Numbered from the stretch's first letter, positions 1-7,985 are shown. The stretch is 29,718 nt of DNA from an uncultured Streptococcus sp. (GCF_959025735.1 NZ_CAUFJQ010000005.1:1-29718); one strand, 5' to 3'. The notes: generated from the sequence alone by a model not told the origin. A program made the numbers and translations.

Positions 1-1
1 A

Positions 2-55
2 ATCTTTACCCACCCAACCATGGCAGAAAACCTAAACGATCTCTTTGCGATTTAA
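2..55 (+). CDS. lpdA: Dihydrolipoamide dehydrogenase, C-terminal end (partial)
   Basis: Only the last 17 codons and a TAA stop are in the window. They read IFTHPTMAENLNDLFAI, which matches the conserved C-terminal HPT(M/L)-E segment of dihydrolipoamide dehydrogenase, the E3 flavoprotein of 2-oxoacid dehydrogenase complexes. In that family the His of this segment belongs to the active-site base region. The rest of the gene lies to the left. The call rests on this short tail alone. The copy 1 hairpin element begins 10 bp after the stop and is the likely terminator. Confidence 0.6.
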   Translation: MFTHPTMAENLNDLFAI

Positions 56-64
56 CTAACATAA

Positions 65-250
65 AAAAGAGGCTGGGACAAAAGTCCTAGCCTCTCAATT
101 ATTTTTGGATTGTCGAGCAAGACGCAGTGGTTGAGTGGGCTCTACTACGCTGATTTCATCAGCTTTTACAGCCCTACTCAACTGTGCGGAGGTGGGACGA
201 CGAAATCGAATTCTAACGAATTACCGATTTCTGTCCCACTCTCTTTTTTA
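65..250. repeat. 186-bp three-hairpin intergenic element, copy 1
   Basis: The sequence is identical base for base to 6324-6509. It holds three potential stem-loops. The left one is GAGGCTGGGAC / GTCCTAGCCTC (69-94) with an AAAA loop. The central one is GTTGAGTGGGCT against AGCCCTACTCAAC, with an inner GCTGAT / ATCAGC. The right one is GTGGGAC / GTCCCAC enclosing GAAATCG / CGATTTC. The two ends form an imperfect inverted repeat, AAAAGAG-nn-TGGGACA. It lies between convergent genes, so it can terminate both strands. I cannot tie it to a named family such as BOX or RUP. Confidence 0.85.
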
Positions 251-1048
251 GTTTAAGAATTCACGGACAACCTCTTGAAATGCTTTATTTTCTTCATACA
301 GAGCATGACCTGAATGCTTAAGAATAAGGAGCTGACAACCCGAAATCGCTTTTGCCAGTTCCTTCGATCCATCCACACCAATCACATCATCTTCAAGCGC
401 ACCAAGAACCAAAGTCGGACATTGAATTTCTTTTAAGACCTCAAGGCTATCATGAGTGAGGCAAGACTGAGACTGAATGACAATTCGTTTTTCATCTTTC
501 ATTCGACCCAAGCGACCCATAATTTTATAAAGCAACCGCCACTTTTGATAGCTCTTTTGCGTGTAGGAGTGCTGTGCAATATCCAGCATGAGATGCTTAA
601 AATTTCCAGATTGACTGAGTTTTTTCCAATGCTCAATTCGTTCTCTAGCAAGTTGACTAGGCTTCGCTGTTGTCACAGCTAGGATGAGCCTTTGAACCCT
701 TTCTGGAAAATCTGCAGCTAGCCATTGAGCAATCATTCCACCTTGTGAAATCCCCATAACATAAGCGGTATCTAGGTTTAGTGTCTCCATTGCTTCTGCT
801 AGATCTGCTGCCATATCCCGTGTCGTATAACCCTGCCTCAACTCATTAATTCGAGAAAAAACATAGATTTTATAATGCTTAGCAAGTAGACGATAAGAGA
901 GGGAAAAGAGATGGGCCTTTCCTTTAACCGTCTGCACCCCATCCCCCAAGCCTGGTATGATCACTAATGGCTGCTTACCTTTACCAAAGGTCACATAATC
1001 CATGGTTTTCCCATTCATGGACAAGGTAGCGTTCTTAGCTGAATACAA
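248..1048 (-). CDS. Alpha/beta hydrolase family protein
   Basis: A 266-residue cytoplasmic protein with the alpha/beta-hydrolase plan. It has an oxyanion strand LVIIPGLGDG near residue 30, the nucleophile elbow G-I-S-Q-G-G near residue 100, a late acidic residue in LGALEDDVIG, and the catalytic His in LKHSGHALYEEN near the C-terminus. The likely chemistry is hydrolysis of an ester or similar small substrate, but the substrate cannot be read from sequence. The start is TTG, 8 nt after a strong AAGGGGG; an ATG ten codons in is the alternative. The gene begins 3 bp after the DUF2130 stop, so the two form an operon. Its TAA stop (248-250) lies inside the copy 1 hairpin element. Confidence 0.8.
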   Translation of the reverse strand: MYSAKNATLSMNGKTMDYVTFGKGKQPLVIIPGLGDGVQTVKGKAHLFSLSYRLLAKHYKIYVFSRINELRQGYTTRDMAADLAEAMETLNLDTAYVMGISQGGMIAQWLAADFPERVQRLILAVTTAKPSQLARERIEHWKKLSQSGNFKHLMLDIAQHSYTQKSYQKWRLLYKIMGRLGRMKDEKRIVIQSQSCLTHDSLEVLKEIQCPTLVLGALEDDVIGVDGSKELAKAISGCQLLILKHSGHALYEENKAFQEVVREFLN

Positions 1049-1051
1049 AGA

Positions 1052-2326
1052 TTATTCCCCCTTCAAGGCATCAAACTTAGCCTTCATGGTCGGATTCTTC
1101 CGAGTCAATTTTTTGACTGATACATCATCCAGCTTGTTGTTGGCGAGGCGGAGTTGATTTTCGGATGTGGTGAGGAATTTCTTGACTTCTTCCATCCGCT
1201 TGATGGCTTTGTCAATTTCATCAATGGCCTTGCCAAAGTTGACGGAGGCTGAATTGTAGTTCTTAGCAAAGGCAACCTTGAAGGCGTCTAGGTCTTCTTC
1301 AAAGTTAGTGATATCAATATTTTGTTCACGAATAAGCGCTAACTCCTGCTTGTATTTTAGAGAGTTAAGAGCAGCATTACGTAAGAGCCCAATCAACTGG
1401 ATAAAGAACTGAGGCCGGACGACGTACATCTTCTCATATTCGTGGCTGACATCGACAATCCCTGTGTTAAAGTAGTCATTTTCTGCCTCTAACATCGAAA
1501 CTAATACAGCATACTCACAGTTCTTTTCACGACGGTCCTTGTCCAACTCTTTGTAGAAGTCTGCATTCTTATGCTTTTTCTCAGTTCCATCCGCTTCATT
1601 TTTCATCTCAAACATAATGGAAATGAATTCCAGCCCATTTTCATCAAAATCACGGAAGATGAAGTCTCCTTTAGAACCACGCGCAGAGACTTTGTTGTCC
1701 TTTTCGAAATAGGCATTTGGGAAGGCGAAACTACGAACCTTATTAAACTCGCTCTCCGCATACTGTTCTAGACTTTCACCAATAGCTTTTGTAGATTGTT
1801 GGGCCTTGAAATTCTTGTAAAACTCAACCTGCTCACTAGCTGCCTTGAGCTGTGCTTCATAGTTTTGTTTCACCGAAGCAAGAGAAAGCTCGTTTTCTTT
1901 TTCTTGTAAAAGAAGCTGATTTTTGACCTGATCTCTTTCTTTCTCTAGGTCAGAAAGCGTCTTTTGAAGCTGATTTTCGTGCTCCAAGCGCAAGGTCGCC
2001 AGCTGATTCTCAAGTTGTTGAACTTCTTTTTCTTTCTCTAGCAGACTTTGGCTAGCGGTTTGCTCTACTTCCTTTTTCGCCAATTCTTTTTCGGTATCAA
2101 ACTGTTGAATCTGGTTTTGTAACTGGGCAATTTCTTGGTCCTTCTTGGCTAACTTCTCTTGCTGCTCATTAAGGGCCTTTTGCTCAGCTAAAGCCAACTC
2201 TTGCCGAATCCGCTCATGAATTTCCTTGTCAAACTCAGCTGTCCGTACCTGTGACAAGAGCTCGCTGTATTGACTTTCATTGACTGTAAATACTTCCCCA
2301 CAGTTGGGGCACTTGATTTCGTTCAT
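1052..2326 (-). CDS. DUF2130 coiled-coil protein
   Basis: A 424-residue soluble protein. The N-terminus has a single zinc-ribbon-like knuckle, KCPNCGEVF. It is followed by roughly 150 residues of Glu/Lys/Gln-rich heptads (about residues 25-180), a strong coiled-coil prediction by eye. A globular C-terminal half carries the DUF2130 signature region FIFRDFDENGLEFISIMFEMKNE. The family has no established biochemical function that I can cite. The ATG start has AGAGG upstream. A promoter lies at 2353-2383. The downstream hydrolase is translationally close (3 bp), suggesting a two-gene transcript. Confidence 0.8.
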   Translation of the reverse strand: MNEIKCPNCGEVFTVNESQYSELLSQVRTAEFDKEIHERIRQELALAEQKALNEQQEKLAKKDQEIAQLQNQIQQFDTEKELAKKEVEQTASQSLLEKEKEVQQLENQLATLRLEHENQLQKTLSDLEKERDQVKNQLLLQEKENELSLASVKQNYEAQLKAASEQVEFYKNFKAQQSTKAIGESLEQYAESEFNKVRSFAFPNAYFEKDNKVSARGSKGDFIFRDFDENGLEFISIMFEMKNEADGTEKKHKNADFYKELDKDRREKNCEYAVLVSMLEAENDYFNTGIVDVSHEYEKMYVVRPQFFIQLIGLLRNAALNSLKYKQELALIREQNIDITNFEEDLDAFKVAFAKNYNSASVNFGKAIDEIDKAIKRMEEVKKFLTTSENQLRLANNKLDDVSVKKLTRKNPTMKAKFDALKGE

Positions 2327-2352
2327 AGCATGCCTCTTTCTCTATTCTTAGT

Positions 2353-2383
2353 ATATTATATCATGCCACTTGTAAAATCAAAA
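2353..2383 (-). promoter_or_regulatory. Promoter of the DUF2130-hydrolase operon
   Basis: On the minus strand, TTGATT and TAATAT are separated by 17 nt. A perfect TATAAT in an overlapping register pairs with TTTTGA at 17 nt. It sits about 30 bp upstream of the DUF2130 ATG and just past the hairpin at 2380-2408. Confidence 0.65.
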
Positions 2384-2408
2384 CCAGCAAACGAGGCTTG
2401 CTGGTTTT
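2380..2408 (-). terminator. Intrinsic terminator downstream of pcrA and the structured element
   Basis: AAAACCAGCAA and TTGCTGGTTTT form an 11-bp perfect stem with a 7-nt loop. The minus-strand sequence continues GATTTTAC, giving a U-rich tail. It ends leftward transcription from pcrA or from the element at 2432-2569 just before the next promoter. Confidence 0.7.
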
Positions 2409-2431
2409 AACTGAATATTCATTTCTCTATA

Positions 2432-2569
2432 GAGACTTTCCTTAAGTGAGGACGGACGGTAGCGACTCCCGTTGGGATTCCATACCTTAGATTTGAGCCT
2501 TACGTCTCAAATCTACCGAGCACCAGAAACTAATGCGTTCTGGTGCTTTTCCTCACGGCGAAAAGTCTC
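2432..2569. ncRNA. Candidate structured RNA: multi-stem junction, family unknown
   Basis: This non-coding stretch folds as nested and adjacent helices. P1 is GAGACTTT (2432-2439) with AAAGTCTC (2562-2569). P2 is GTGAGGA (2446-2452) with TCCTCAC (2550-2556). Inside are P4, a 10-bp perfect TAGATTTGAG (2488-2497) with CTCAAATCTA (2506-2515), and P5, a 10-bp perfect AGCACCAGAA (2519-2528) with TTCTGGTGCT (2538-2547). A weaker P3 is GGTA (2458-2461) with TACC (2483-2486). CGGTAG (2457-2462) can instead pair with CTACCG (2513-2518), competing with P3 and the base of P4. Either strand could be transcribed. It does not match the tmRNA, RNase P, SRP, T-box or riboswitch cores I know. A MITE-like palindromic remnant is the alternative. 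Confidence 0.5.
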
Positions 2570-2578
2570 AATCTATCT

Positions 2579-2653
2579 TGCACTATTCACAGAAGTTCTT
2601 TTCTTGGAACTTTTTCTTGCAGTAACAAATTAGATCCTCAAGGAGATAGTGCA
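2579..2653 (+). terminator. Hairpin cluster with a plus-strand intrinsic terminator
   Basis: An outer stem TGCACTAT (2579-2586) pairs with ATAGTGCA (2646-2653). It encloses AAGTTC (2593-2598) with GAACTT (2607-2612), and the plus strand runs on into TTTC. The inner hairpin would terminate a plus-strand RNA from the element at 2432-2569. The rest, up to the pcrA stop, shows no gene. Confidence 0.4.
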
Positions 2654-2696
2654 TGTTTATGATCTGAAACAGTACACTTAGCTTACTGGCTTTAGT

Positions 2697-4982
2697 TTAT
2701 TTCTTCTCAATTGGCGCGACACTGGCCAAGAGTTTCTTGAGCCCCACTTCTGGGAAGTTGATCTTGAGTTCTTGGGTGTTGCCACTACCAGAGACTTCAA
2801 GCACAGTTCCTTCTCCCCACTTCTTGTGAATAGCAATGTCGCCAATAGACCAAGCGACGCTCTCTTTGGCACTAGAACGGTTGCTATTGCCAAAGGGTAG
2901 GCTTGATGACGTGAGAGCACTTGGAGCTGCTTGTCTCTTGCGCTCTTGAAGGGCTTGTGACAGGCTCATACCTTTTCCAAAGGTCGTTCCGCCACCATTA
3001 CTATAAGAAGCCTTAAAACTAGTGTTGGCCGGACGCGCTAATCCTTGGTAGGTTAACAAATCTGAGCTAATTTCATTGATGAAACGCGTTGGCCGGTTAT
3101 AGCTGGTCCGCCCAAAGAGCAAACGAGAATTGGCATTGGTTAGGAAAAGAACCTTCTCAGCCCGCGTGATCCCCACATATGCCAGACGACGTTCTTCTTC
3201 CAACTCATCTGGATCCTCTGCTGCACGACTAAGAGGAAAAACGTTTTCTTCCATCCCAATCAAGAAGACCACTGGGAATTCCAAACCTTTGGCCGCGTGA
3301 AGAGTCATCAAGGTCACTTCTGAGGTCTCTTGCGCTCCATCGTCTGTATCGGCAATCAAGGCCAAATCATTCAAGAAGCGACTTAGAGTTTCCACACCTG
3401 ATTCGTCTTCGACGGTTTCCCCGTTTTCATCAAAATTCTTGGTAACAGATAGGAACTCTTGGATATTCTCGATGCGGGCCTGACTTTCCAGATTTCCCTG
3501 ATTGGTTAGGGCCGTCATATAACCTGTCTTGTCAAGGACTTCTTCGACCAACTCTGTAATGGTCAGCTGGTCCAATCTTTCTCTCAAATCAAGAATGAGA
3601 TTGGCAAAGTCCCAGATAGCCTGGGCTGCCTTTCCTTTGATGCCTGAGAGCATGATATTGGCCGAAGCATCCAGGAGCGAAGTCTCTTGCATTTGGGCAA
3701 AATCGCGAATCTTATCCACTGTACCTGGCCCGATTCCCCGCTTAGGTTCGTTGATAATGCGCTCAAAACTGATATTGTCACTGAGGTTAGCAATCAAGTT
3801 CAGATAAGCAATGACATCCCGAATTTCCTTCCGGCTGTAGAACTTGGTGCCCCCTACCATAGTGTAGGGAATGTTGGACTTGAGCAAGGCTTCTTCAATG
3901 GTCCGTGACTGGGCATTTGTTCGGTAGAGAACAGCAAAATCACGGTGTTTGTACCCAGCTTCGCGACTAAGCTCTTCAATCGTTTTAGCAACAAAGACCG
4001 CTTCATCCTGCTCGTCATTAGCCCGGTAATAGACAATTTCTTCCCCGTCAGCATTTTGGGTCCAGAGATTCTTCGGACGGCGGTGGCGATTGTTTTTGAT
4101 AACATCGTTAGCTGCTTGTAGGATGGTTTTAGTGGAGCGATAATTTTCCTCTAACAGGACGACCTTAGCTTCCTTATAATCCTTTTCAAAGTCGAGAATA
4201 TTTTGCATGTCTGCTCCCCGCCAGCCATAAATAGACTGGTCAGCATCCCCAACAACACAGATATTTTTAAAGCGAGAAGCCAAGAGTTTGACCAATTGGT
4301 ATTGGGCATGGTTGGTATCTTGGTACTCATCTACATGGATGTATTGGAACTTCTGCTGGTAATAGGTCAGCACATCAGGATACTGGTCAAAGAGACGCAA
4401 GGTCAACATGATCAAATCATCAAAGTCCACCGCTTCTGACTGACGGAGTTCCTTTTGGTAAGCCTCATAACACTTGGCGACAATCTGGGTGTACATATCC
4501 CCCGCTTGAGCGGCATAAGCCACTTCATCAATTAGGTCATTCTTGGCATTGGAAATGGTCCCCAAAATGGTCCGTTCATTCCATTTCTTAGGATCCAAAT
4601 TCAAGGACTTCAAGATCCGCTTCATCAAGGTCCGTTGCTCACCTGGGTCGACAATGGTAAAATTGCGATTGTAGCCAATATGATCCGCATCTCGACGGAG
4701 AATACGCACACACATGGAGTGGAAGGTGGCGATCAAGCAATCTTGGGTGGCTGGATTCAATTGATAAGCCCGCTCCTTCATCTCCCGAGCAGCTTTATTG
4801 GTAAAGGTAATGGCCAAAATATTCCAAGGATTGACCATTTTTTCATCGATCAAGTAAACGATGCGGTGGGTCAAGACACGTGTCTTACCCGAACCAGCCC
4901 CCGCCATGATCAAGAGGGGACCTTCTGTCGTTTGGACCGCCTCTGCTTGGCGATCATTCATACCATTCAATAAAGGATTCAT
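2697..4982 (-). CDS. pcrA: ATP-dependent DNA helicase PcrA (UvrD family)
   Basis: A superfamily 1A 3'-to-5' helicase that acts in repair, clearing of RecA filaments and rolling-circle replication. All motifs are visible: Walker A AGAGSGKT (about residues 27-34), DEYQDTN (about 218-224), GDADQSIYGWRGAD (about 245-258), VTLMTLHAAKGLEF (motif V) and RRLAYVGITRAE (motif VI). The C-terminal tail has a Tudor-like KKWGEGTVLEVSGSG segment. I chose the ATG at 4980-4982 (761 aa) because GAGGAG lies 6 nt upstream. The in-frame ATG 18 nt earlier has no ribosome binding site and lies about 12 nt from the -10. The gene is intact and of normal family length. Confidence 0.95.
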   Translation of the reverse strand: MNPLLNGMNDRQAEAVQTTEGPLLIMAGAGSGKTRVLTHRIVYLIDEKMVNPWNILAITFTNKAAREMKERAYQLNPATQDCLIATFHSMCVRILRRDADHIGYNRNFTIVDPGEQRTLMKRILKSLNLDPKKWNERTILGTISNAKNDLIDEVAYAAQAGDMYTQIVAKCYEAYQKELRQSEAVDFDDLIMLTLRLFDQYPDVLTYYQQKFQYIHVDEYQDTNHAQYQLVKLLASRFKNICVVGDADQSIYGWRGADMQNILDFEKDYKEAKVVLLEENYRSTKTILQAANDVIKNNRHRRPKNLWTQNADGEEIVYYRANDEQDEAVFVAKTIEELSREAGYKHRDFAVLYRTNAQSRTIEEALLKSNIPYTMVGGTKFYSRKEIRDVIAYLNLIANLSDNISFERIINEPKRGIGPGTVDKIRDFAQMQETSLLDASANIMLSGIKGKAAQAIWDFANLILDLRERLDQLTITELVEEVLDKTGYMTALTNQGNLESQARIENIQEFLSVTKNFDENGETVEDESGVETLSRFLNDLALIADTDDGAQETSEVTLMTLHAAKGLEFPVVFLIGMEENVFPLSRAAEDPDELEEERRLAYVGITRAEKVLFLTNANSRLLFGRTSYNRPTRFINEISSDLLTYQGLARPANTSFKASYSNGGGTTFGKGMSLSQALQERKRQAAPSALTSSSLPFGNSNRSSAKESVAWSIGDIAIHKKWGEGTVLEVSGSGNTQELKINFPEVGLKKLLASVAPIEKK

Positions 4983-5011
4983 CTCATTCTCCTCATTCAT
5001 TCAATCGTTCT

Positions 5012-5022
5012 ATTATACCACA
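5012..5022 (-). promoter_or_regulatory. Extended -10 promoter of pcrA
   Basis: The minus strand reads TG-G-TATAAT, a streptococcal extended -10 with no good -35 at 17 nt. It is divergent from the mntE promoter. Transcripts would start about 20-25 nt before the chosen ATG. Confidence 0.6.
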
Positions 5023-5057
5023 AAAACCTGCCTAGCTTCTTTTAAAAAAGGACTCAT

Positions 5058-5086
5058 TTGAATTTCCCTTCCAAAAACGATATAAT
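5058..5086 (+). promoter_or_regulatory. Promoter of mntE
   Basis: TTGAAT (5058-5063), a 17-nt spacer, and a perfect TATAAT (5081-5086). It lies about 50 nt upstream of the TTG start of the cation efflux gene. Confidence 0.75.
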
Positions 5087-5134
5087 AGTAGCTTAAAGAA
5101 AACAGGTTCATATCCGAGGTTGTAGGAGGAAATT

Positions 5135-6325
5135 TTGGAAAAACCATACAGTAACTTAAAACTGGCCGAACGTGGTGCCGTCATCAGTATTTTAGCCTAT
5201 TTACTACTTTCTTCAGCAAAATTAGCTACTGGTCATCTGCTTCACTCCTCTAGTTTGGTAGCCGATGGATTTAACAACTTATCAGATATTATCAGCAATG
5301 CTGCCCTGCTCATCGGGATTCGTCTCGCTCGCCAACCAGCTGACCGTGATCACAAGTTTGGTCACTGGAAAATTGAGGATCTAGCTAGTCTAGTCACCTC
5401 CATCATTATGTTTTATGTCGGTTTTGATGTCTTACGCGATACCCTCCAAAAGATCTTCAGCAATGAAACAGTTAGCATTGATCCACTTGGCGCTGGTGTC
5501 GGAGTGGTTTCAGCCCTTGTTATGCTAGGCGTTTATTTCTACAATCTTCGCTTAGCCAAACGAGCCAAATCTAAAGCCTTAAAAGCAGCCGCAAAAGACA
5601 ATCTTTCAGACGTCGTCACATCTCTTGGAACGTCGATCGCGATCGCTGCTAGTGCTTTTAACTATCCAATTGTCGATAAAATCGTAGCCATCATCATCAC
5701 CTTCTTTATCCTCAAAACAGCCTACGATATCTTTATGGAATCTTCCTTTAGTCTTTCAGATGGCTTTGACGATAGTCTCCTCGAAGATTACGAAAAAGCT
5801 ATTTTAAAACTCCCTAAGATTGCGCGTGTGAAATACCAACGCGGACGGACCTACGGAAGCAATATCTATCTGGACGTTGTCTTGGAGATGAATCCCGATC
5901 TTTCCGTCTATGAAAGCCATGCGATCACAGAAGAAGTCGAGGATCTCCTGAAAGAAGAATTTGGAGTCTTTGACATTGATGTCCATGTAGAACCTAGCTC
6001 AATTCCTGAGGATGAGTTGATCGAAAACGTTGAAAAGAAACTCTTAACCTACGAAAAACGCCTCTATGCTAAGCAAGAGTTTGATACATTGCTAGCGGAC
6101 AATTATACCTTGATTGACGATACCGGTCACGAACACAACAAGGCAGAATTAATAGAGGCTCTCGCAAGCGACCAAGTTCAATTCCAAAACTTTGAACTGG
6201 AGTCCATCAGTCAAAAAACCAAACTCATACGCTATGAACTAGACGGTCAAATCCATACCAGTCTCTGGCGTCGCCACGAAACTTGGCAAAAGATTTTCCA
6301 TCAAATTACTAATAAAACAGACTAA
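5135..6325 (+). CDS. mntE: Cation diffusion facilitator, manganese efflux MntE type
   Basis: A 396-residue CDF antiporter with about six N-terminal membrane segments (to about residue 200) and a cytoplasmic ferredoxin-like domain after it. Metal-site segments are LVADGFNNLSD in TM2 and KDNLSDVVTS in TM5. The Asn/Asp pattern replaces the HxxxD of zinc CDFs, which is typical of manganese exporters, and the text closely resembles pneumococcal MntE as I know it. Its role is Mn(II) export at the cytoplasmic membrane. The start is TTG, 5 nt after AGGAGG. The C-terminus is longer than minimal CDFs, with a second small domain from about residue 300. The TAA stop at 6323-6325 overlaps the first bases of hairpin element copy 2. 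Confidence 0.85.
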   Translation: MEKPYSNLKLAERGAVISILAYLLLSSAKLATGHLLHSSSLVADGFNNLSDIISNAALLIGIRLARQPADRDHKFGHWKIEDLASLVTSIIMFYVGFDVLRDTLQKIFSNETVSIDPLGAGVGVVSALVMLGVYFYNLRLAKRAKSKALKAAAKDNLSDVVTSLGTSIAIAASAFNYPIVDKIVAIIITFFILKTAYDIFMESSFSLSDGFDDSLLEDYEKAILKLPKIARVKYQRGRTYGSNIYLDVVLEMNPDLSVYESHAITEEVEDLLKEEFGVFDIDVHVEPSSIPEDELIENVEKKLLTYEKRLYAKQEFDTLLADNYTLIDDTGHEHNKAELIEALASDQVQFQNFELESISQKTKLIRYELDGQIHTSLWRRHETWQKIFHQITNKTD

Positions 6326-6509
6326 AAGAGGCTGGGACAAAAGTCCTAGCCTCTCAATTATTTTTGGATTGTCGAGCAAGACGCAGTGGTTGAGTGGGCT
6401 CTACTACGCTGATTTCATCAGCTTTTACAGCCCTACTCAACTGTGCGGAGGTGGGACGACGAAATCGAATTCTAACGAATTACCGATTTCTGTCCCACTC
6501 TCTTTTTTA
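6324..6509. repeat. 186-bp three-hairpin intergenic element, copy 2
   Basis: Identical over all 186 bp to 65-250, with divergence beginning immediately outside. It again lies between a plus-strand gene (mntE) and a minus-strand gene (the amino acid binding lipoprotein), and touches the stop codons of both. The same three stem-loops are present, and the ends are an imperfect inverted repeat. Confidence 0.85.
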
Positions 6510-7334
6510 CTTGATGTCATCTGTCGCTACATCCGTTCCGAACCACTTCTTAGAGATCTTTTGGAACTGGCCCTTTTGATAGAGTTTTACGAAAGCTTCA
6601 TCAATTTTTTTCTTCAAGGTTTCATCTGCCTTGCGTACCCCTACTGCAAAGGATTCTGTCTCAAAACCGACAGGAAAGACATTGTAGTCTTTTAAAATTC
6701 CTTCTGTTTGTAGATAATAGTTGGCATAGACACGGTCGATTAAGAGGCCATCGATTCGATCGTTCTGGAGGTCGATCAGTGCCTCGTTAAAACTCTGGTA
6801 TTGGGTAGCCTTTTGATTTTTAACCTTATTTTTTAAGATTTTAGGATTAGCTTCAAAATCCATATAGCCAGACGATCCGGTCTGGGCACCTAATCGTTTC
6901 TCTTTCATCCCATCGACTGATTGGATCCCAGAGGCTTTCTTAGTGACCAAGACTTGTTCATTTTTCATATAGGGCTTGGTAAAAGCAACACTTTCCCGGC
7001 GTTCATCTGTTGCCGAATAGCCATTCCAGATGGCATCAATGGTACCATTTTTCAGTTCCGTCTCTTTCATATCCCAATCAATGGGTTGCCAGTTGACATG
7101 AATCCCATAAGATTCAAAGACTTGATTAGCCAAATCAATATCAAAACCAGCGTAGCTCCCATCTTTTTGCTCAAAGCCCATGGGAACGAAAGTATTATCA
7201 AAACCAATCGTGATGGACTGCTCTTTTTGGTATTTTTGCCAGTTGTCCACTTTAGGATCACTCACTGTCTGTCCACAGGCAGTCAGAAGAGCGAGACTAA
7301 GGACACCTAGCAGCCATGGTATTACTCGTTTCAT
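6507..7334 (-). CDS. Amino acid ABC transporter substrate-binding lipoprotein (AatB-like)
   Basis: A 275-residue polar amino acid binding protein (SBP_bac_3 fold). The signal peptide ends in the lipobox L-T-A-C at residues 17-20, so it is lipidated and anchored outside the membrane. IGFDNTFVPMGFEQKDGSYAG is the family start, and later segments (IDWDMKETELKNGTIDAIWNG, DRIDGLLIDRVYANYYL) closely recall pneumococcal AatB. The substrate is a polar amino acid, not resolved here. It is the last gene of a permease-ATPase-binding protein operon, 9 bp after the ATPase, with GGAGGAG at its start. Its TAA stop (6507-6509) is supplied by the end of hairpin element copy 2. Confidence 0.88.
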   Translation of the reverse strand: MKRVIPWLLGVLSLALLTACGQTVSDPKVDNWQKYQKEQSITIGFDNTFVPMGFEQKDGSYAGFDIDLANQVFESYGIHVNWQPIDWDMKETELKNGTIDAIWNGYSATDERRESVAFTKPYMKNEQVLVTKKASGIQSVDGMKEKRLGAQTGSSGYMDFEANPKILKNKVKNQKATQYQSFNEALIDLQNDRIDGLLIDRVYANYYLQTEGILKDYNVFPVGFETESFAVGVRKADETLKKKIDEAFVKLYQKGQFQKISKKWFGTDVATDDIK

Positions 7335-7343
7335 CCTCTCCTC

Positions 7344-7973
7344 CTATTTAGGCTCAACCTTGAGAAGAACATCCGCAATCGCTTCTGCAAATGGAATATC
7401 ATGGGTAACAACGATCTGGGTCATCCCCAGTTCACGGCTTTGCAAGATTAACTTCTCAACTTCTAATCGCAATTCTGGATCCAAGGCCGAAGTCGGCTCA
7501 TCATAGCCAATAATTTCTGGATCGATCATCATAGCACGAGCCAATGCCACCCGTTGCTTCTGACCACCAGATAGAGAGAAGGGATAAGCATCCGCATGTT
7601 GTTCGAGTCCCAAACGCTCCAGTAAGCTCATGGCTTTTTTACTCGCTTCTTCCTTAGTCACATTCATGGTCTTAACAGGAGACAAGATAAGGTTTTCCAT
7701 GACCGATAAATGTGGAAATAATTGAAAATCTTGAAAGACAAAACCGAGAAGATTTCGTTTTTCTAAGGCACCCAGAGGCAAGTTTTCACCATTATAGATG
7801 ATCTGACTAGAATCAATGGTTTCAAGACCAGCAAGCATGCGAAGCAAGGTGGTCTTCCCTCCACCAGAAGGTCCAACAATAGCGACGATTTGTTTTTCAA
7901 GAACGAGAAAATTGAAATCTGATAAGATCTGCTTATCCCCAAACCGTTTCGAAATTTGTTTTAATTCTAACAT
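7344..7973 (-). CDS. Amino acid ABC transporter ATP-binding protein
   Basis: A 209-residue ATPase of the polar amino acid uptake family, working at the inner face of the membrane. Motifs in order are Walker A GPSGGGKTT (about residues 34-42), the Q-loop in FVFQDFQLFPHLSVMENL, the signature LSGGQKQRVALARA, Walker B with D-loop EIIGYDEPTSALD, and the H-loop VVTHDIPFAEA. The strand before Walker B reads IIGY rather than the usual LLLF. The protein ends soon after the H-loop and is shorter than the usual 240 or so residues. AGGAGGAG precedes the ATG. It is co-transcribed with the frameshifted permease upstream. Confidence 0.88.
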   Translation of the reverse strand: MLELKQISKRFGDKQILSDFNFLVLEKQIVAIVGPSGGGKTTLLRMLAGLETIDSSQIIYNGENLPLGALEKRNLLGFVFQDFQLFPHLSVMENLILSPVKTMNVTKEEASKKAMSLLERLGLEQHADAYPFSLSGGQKQRVALARAMMIDPEIIGYDEPTSALDPELRLEVEKLILQSRELGMTQIVVTHDIPFAEAIADVLLKVEPK

Positions 7974-7985
7974 ATGCTTCTCCTC

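Noticed and set aside
2432..2569. Known riboswitch or T-box upstream of a gene
   Set aside because: No T-box GGTGGNACCGCG-like motif, no core I recognise of TPP, SAM, FMN, lysine, preQ1, glycine or Mn switches, and the nearest downstream gene on either strand does not suggest such control.
6369..6695. Plus-strand open frames across hairpin element copy 2
   Set aside because: They run antisense into the binding-lipoprotein gene and are not preserved as a gene at copy 1; the element is structural, not coding.
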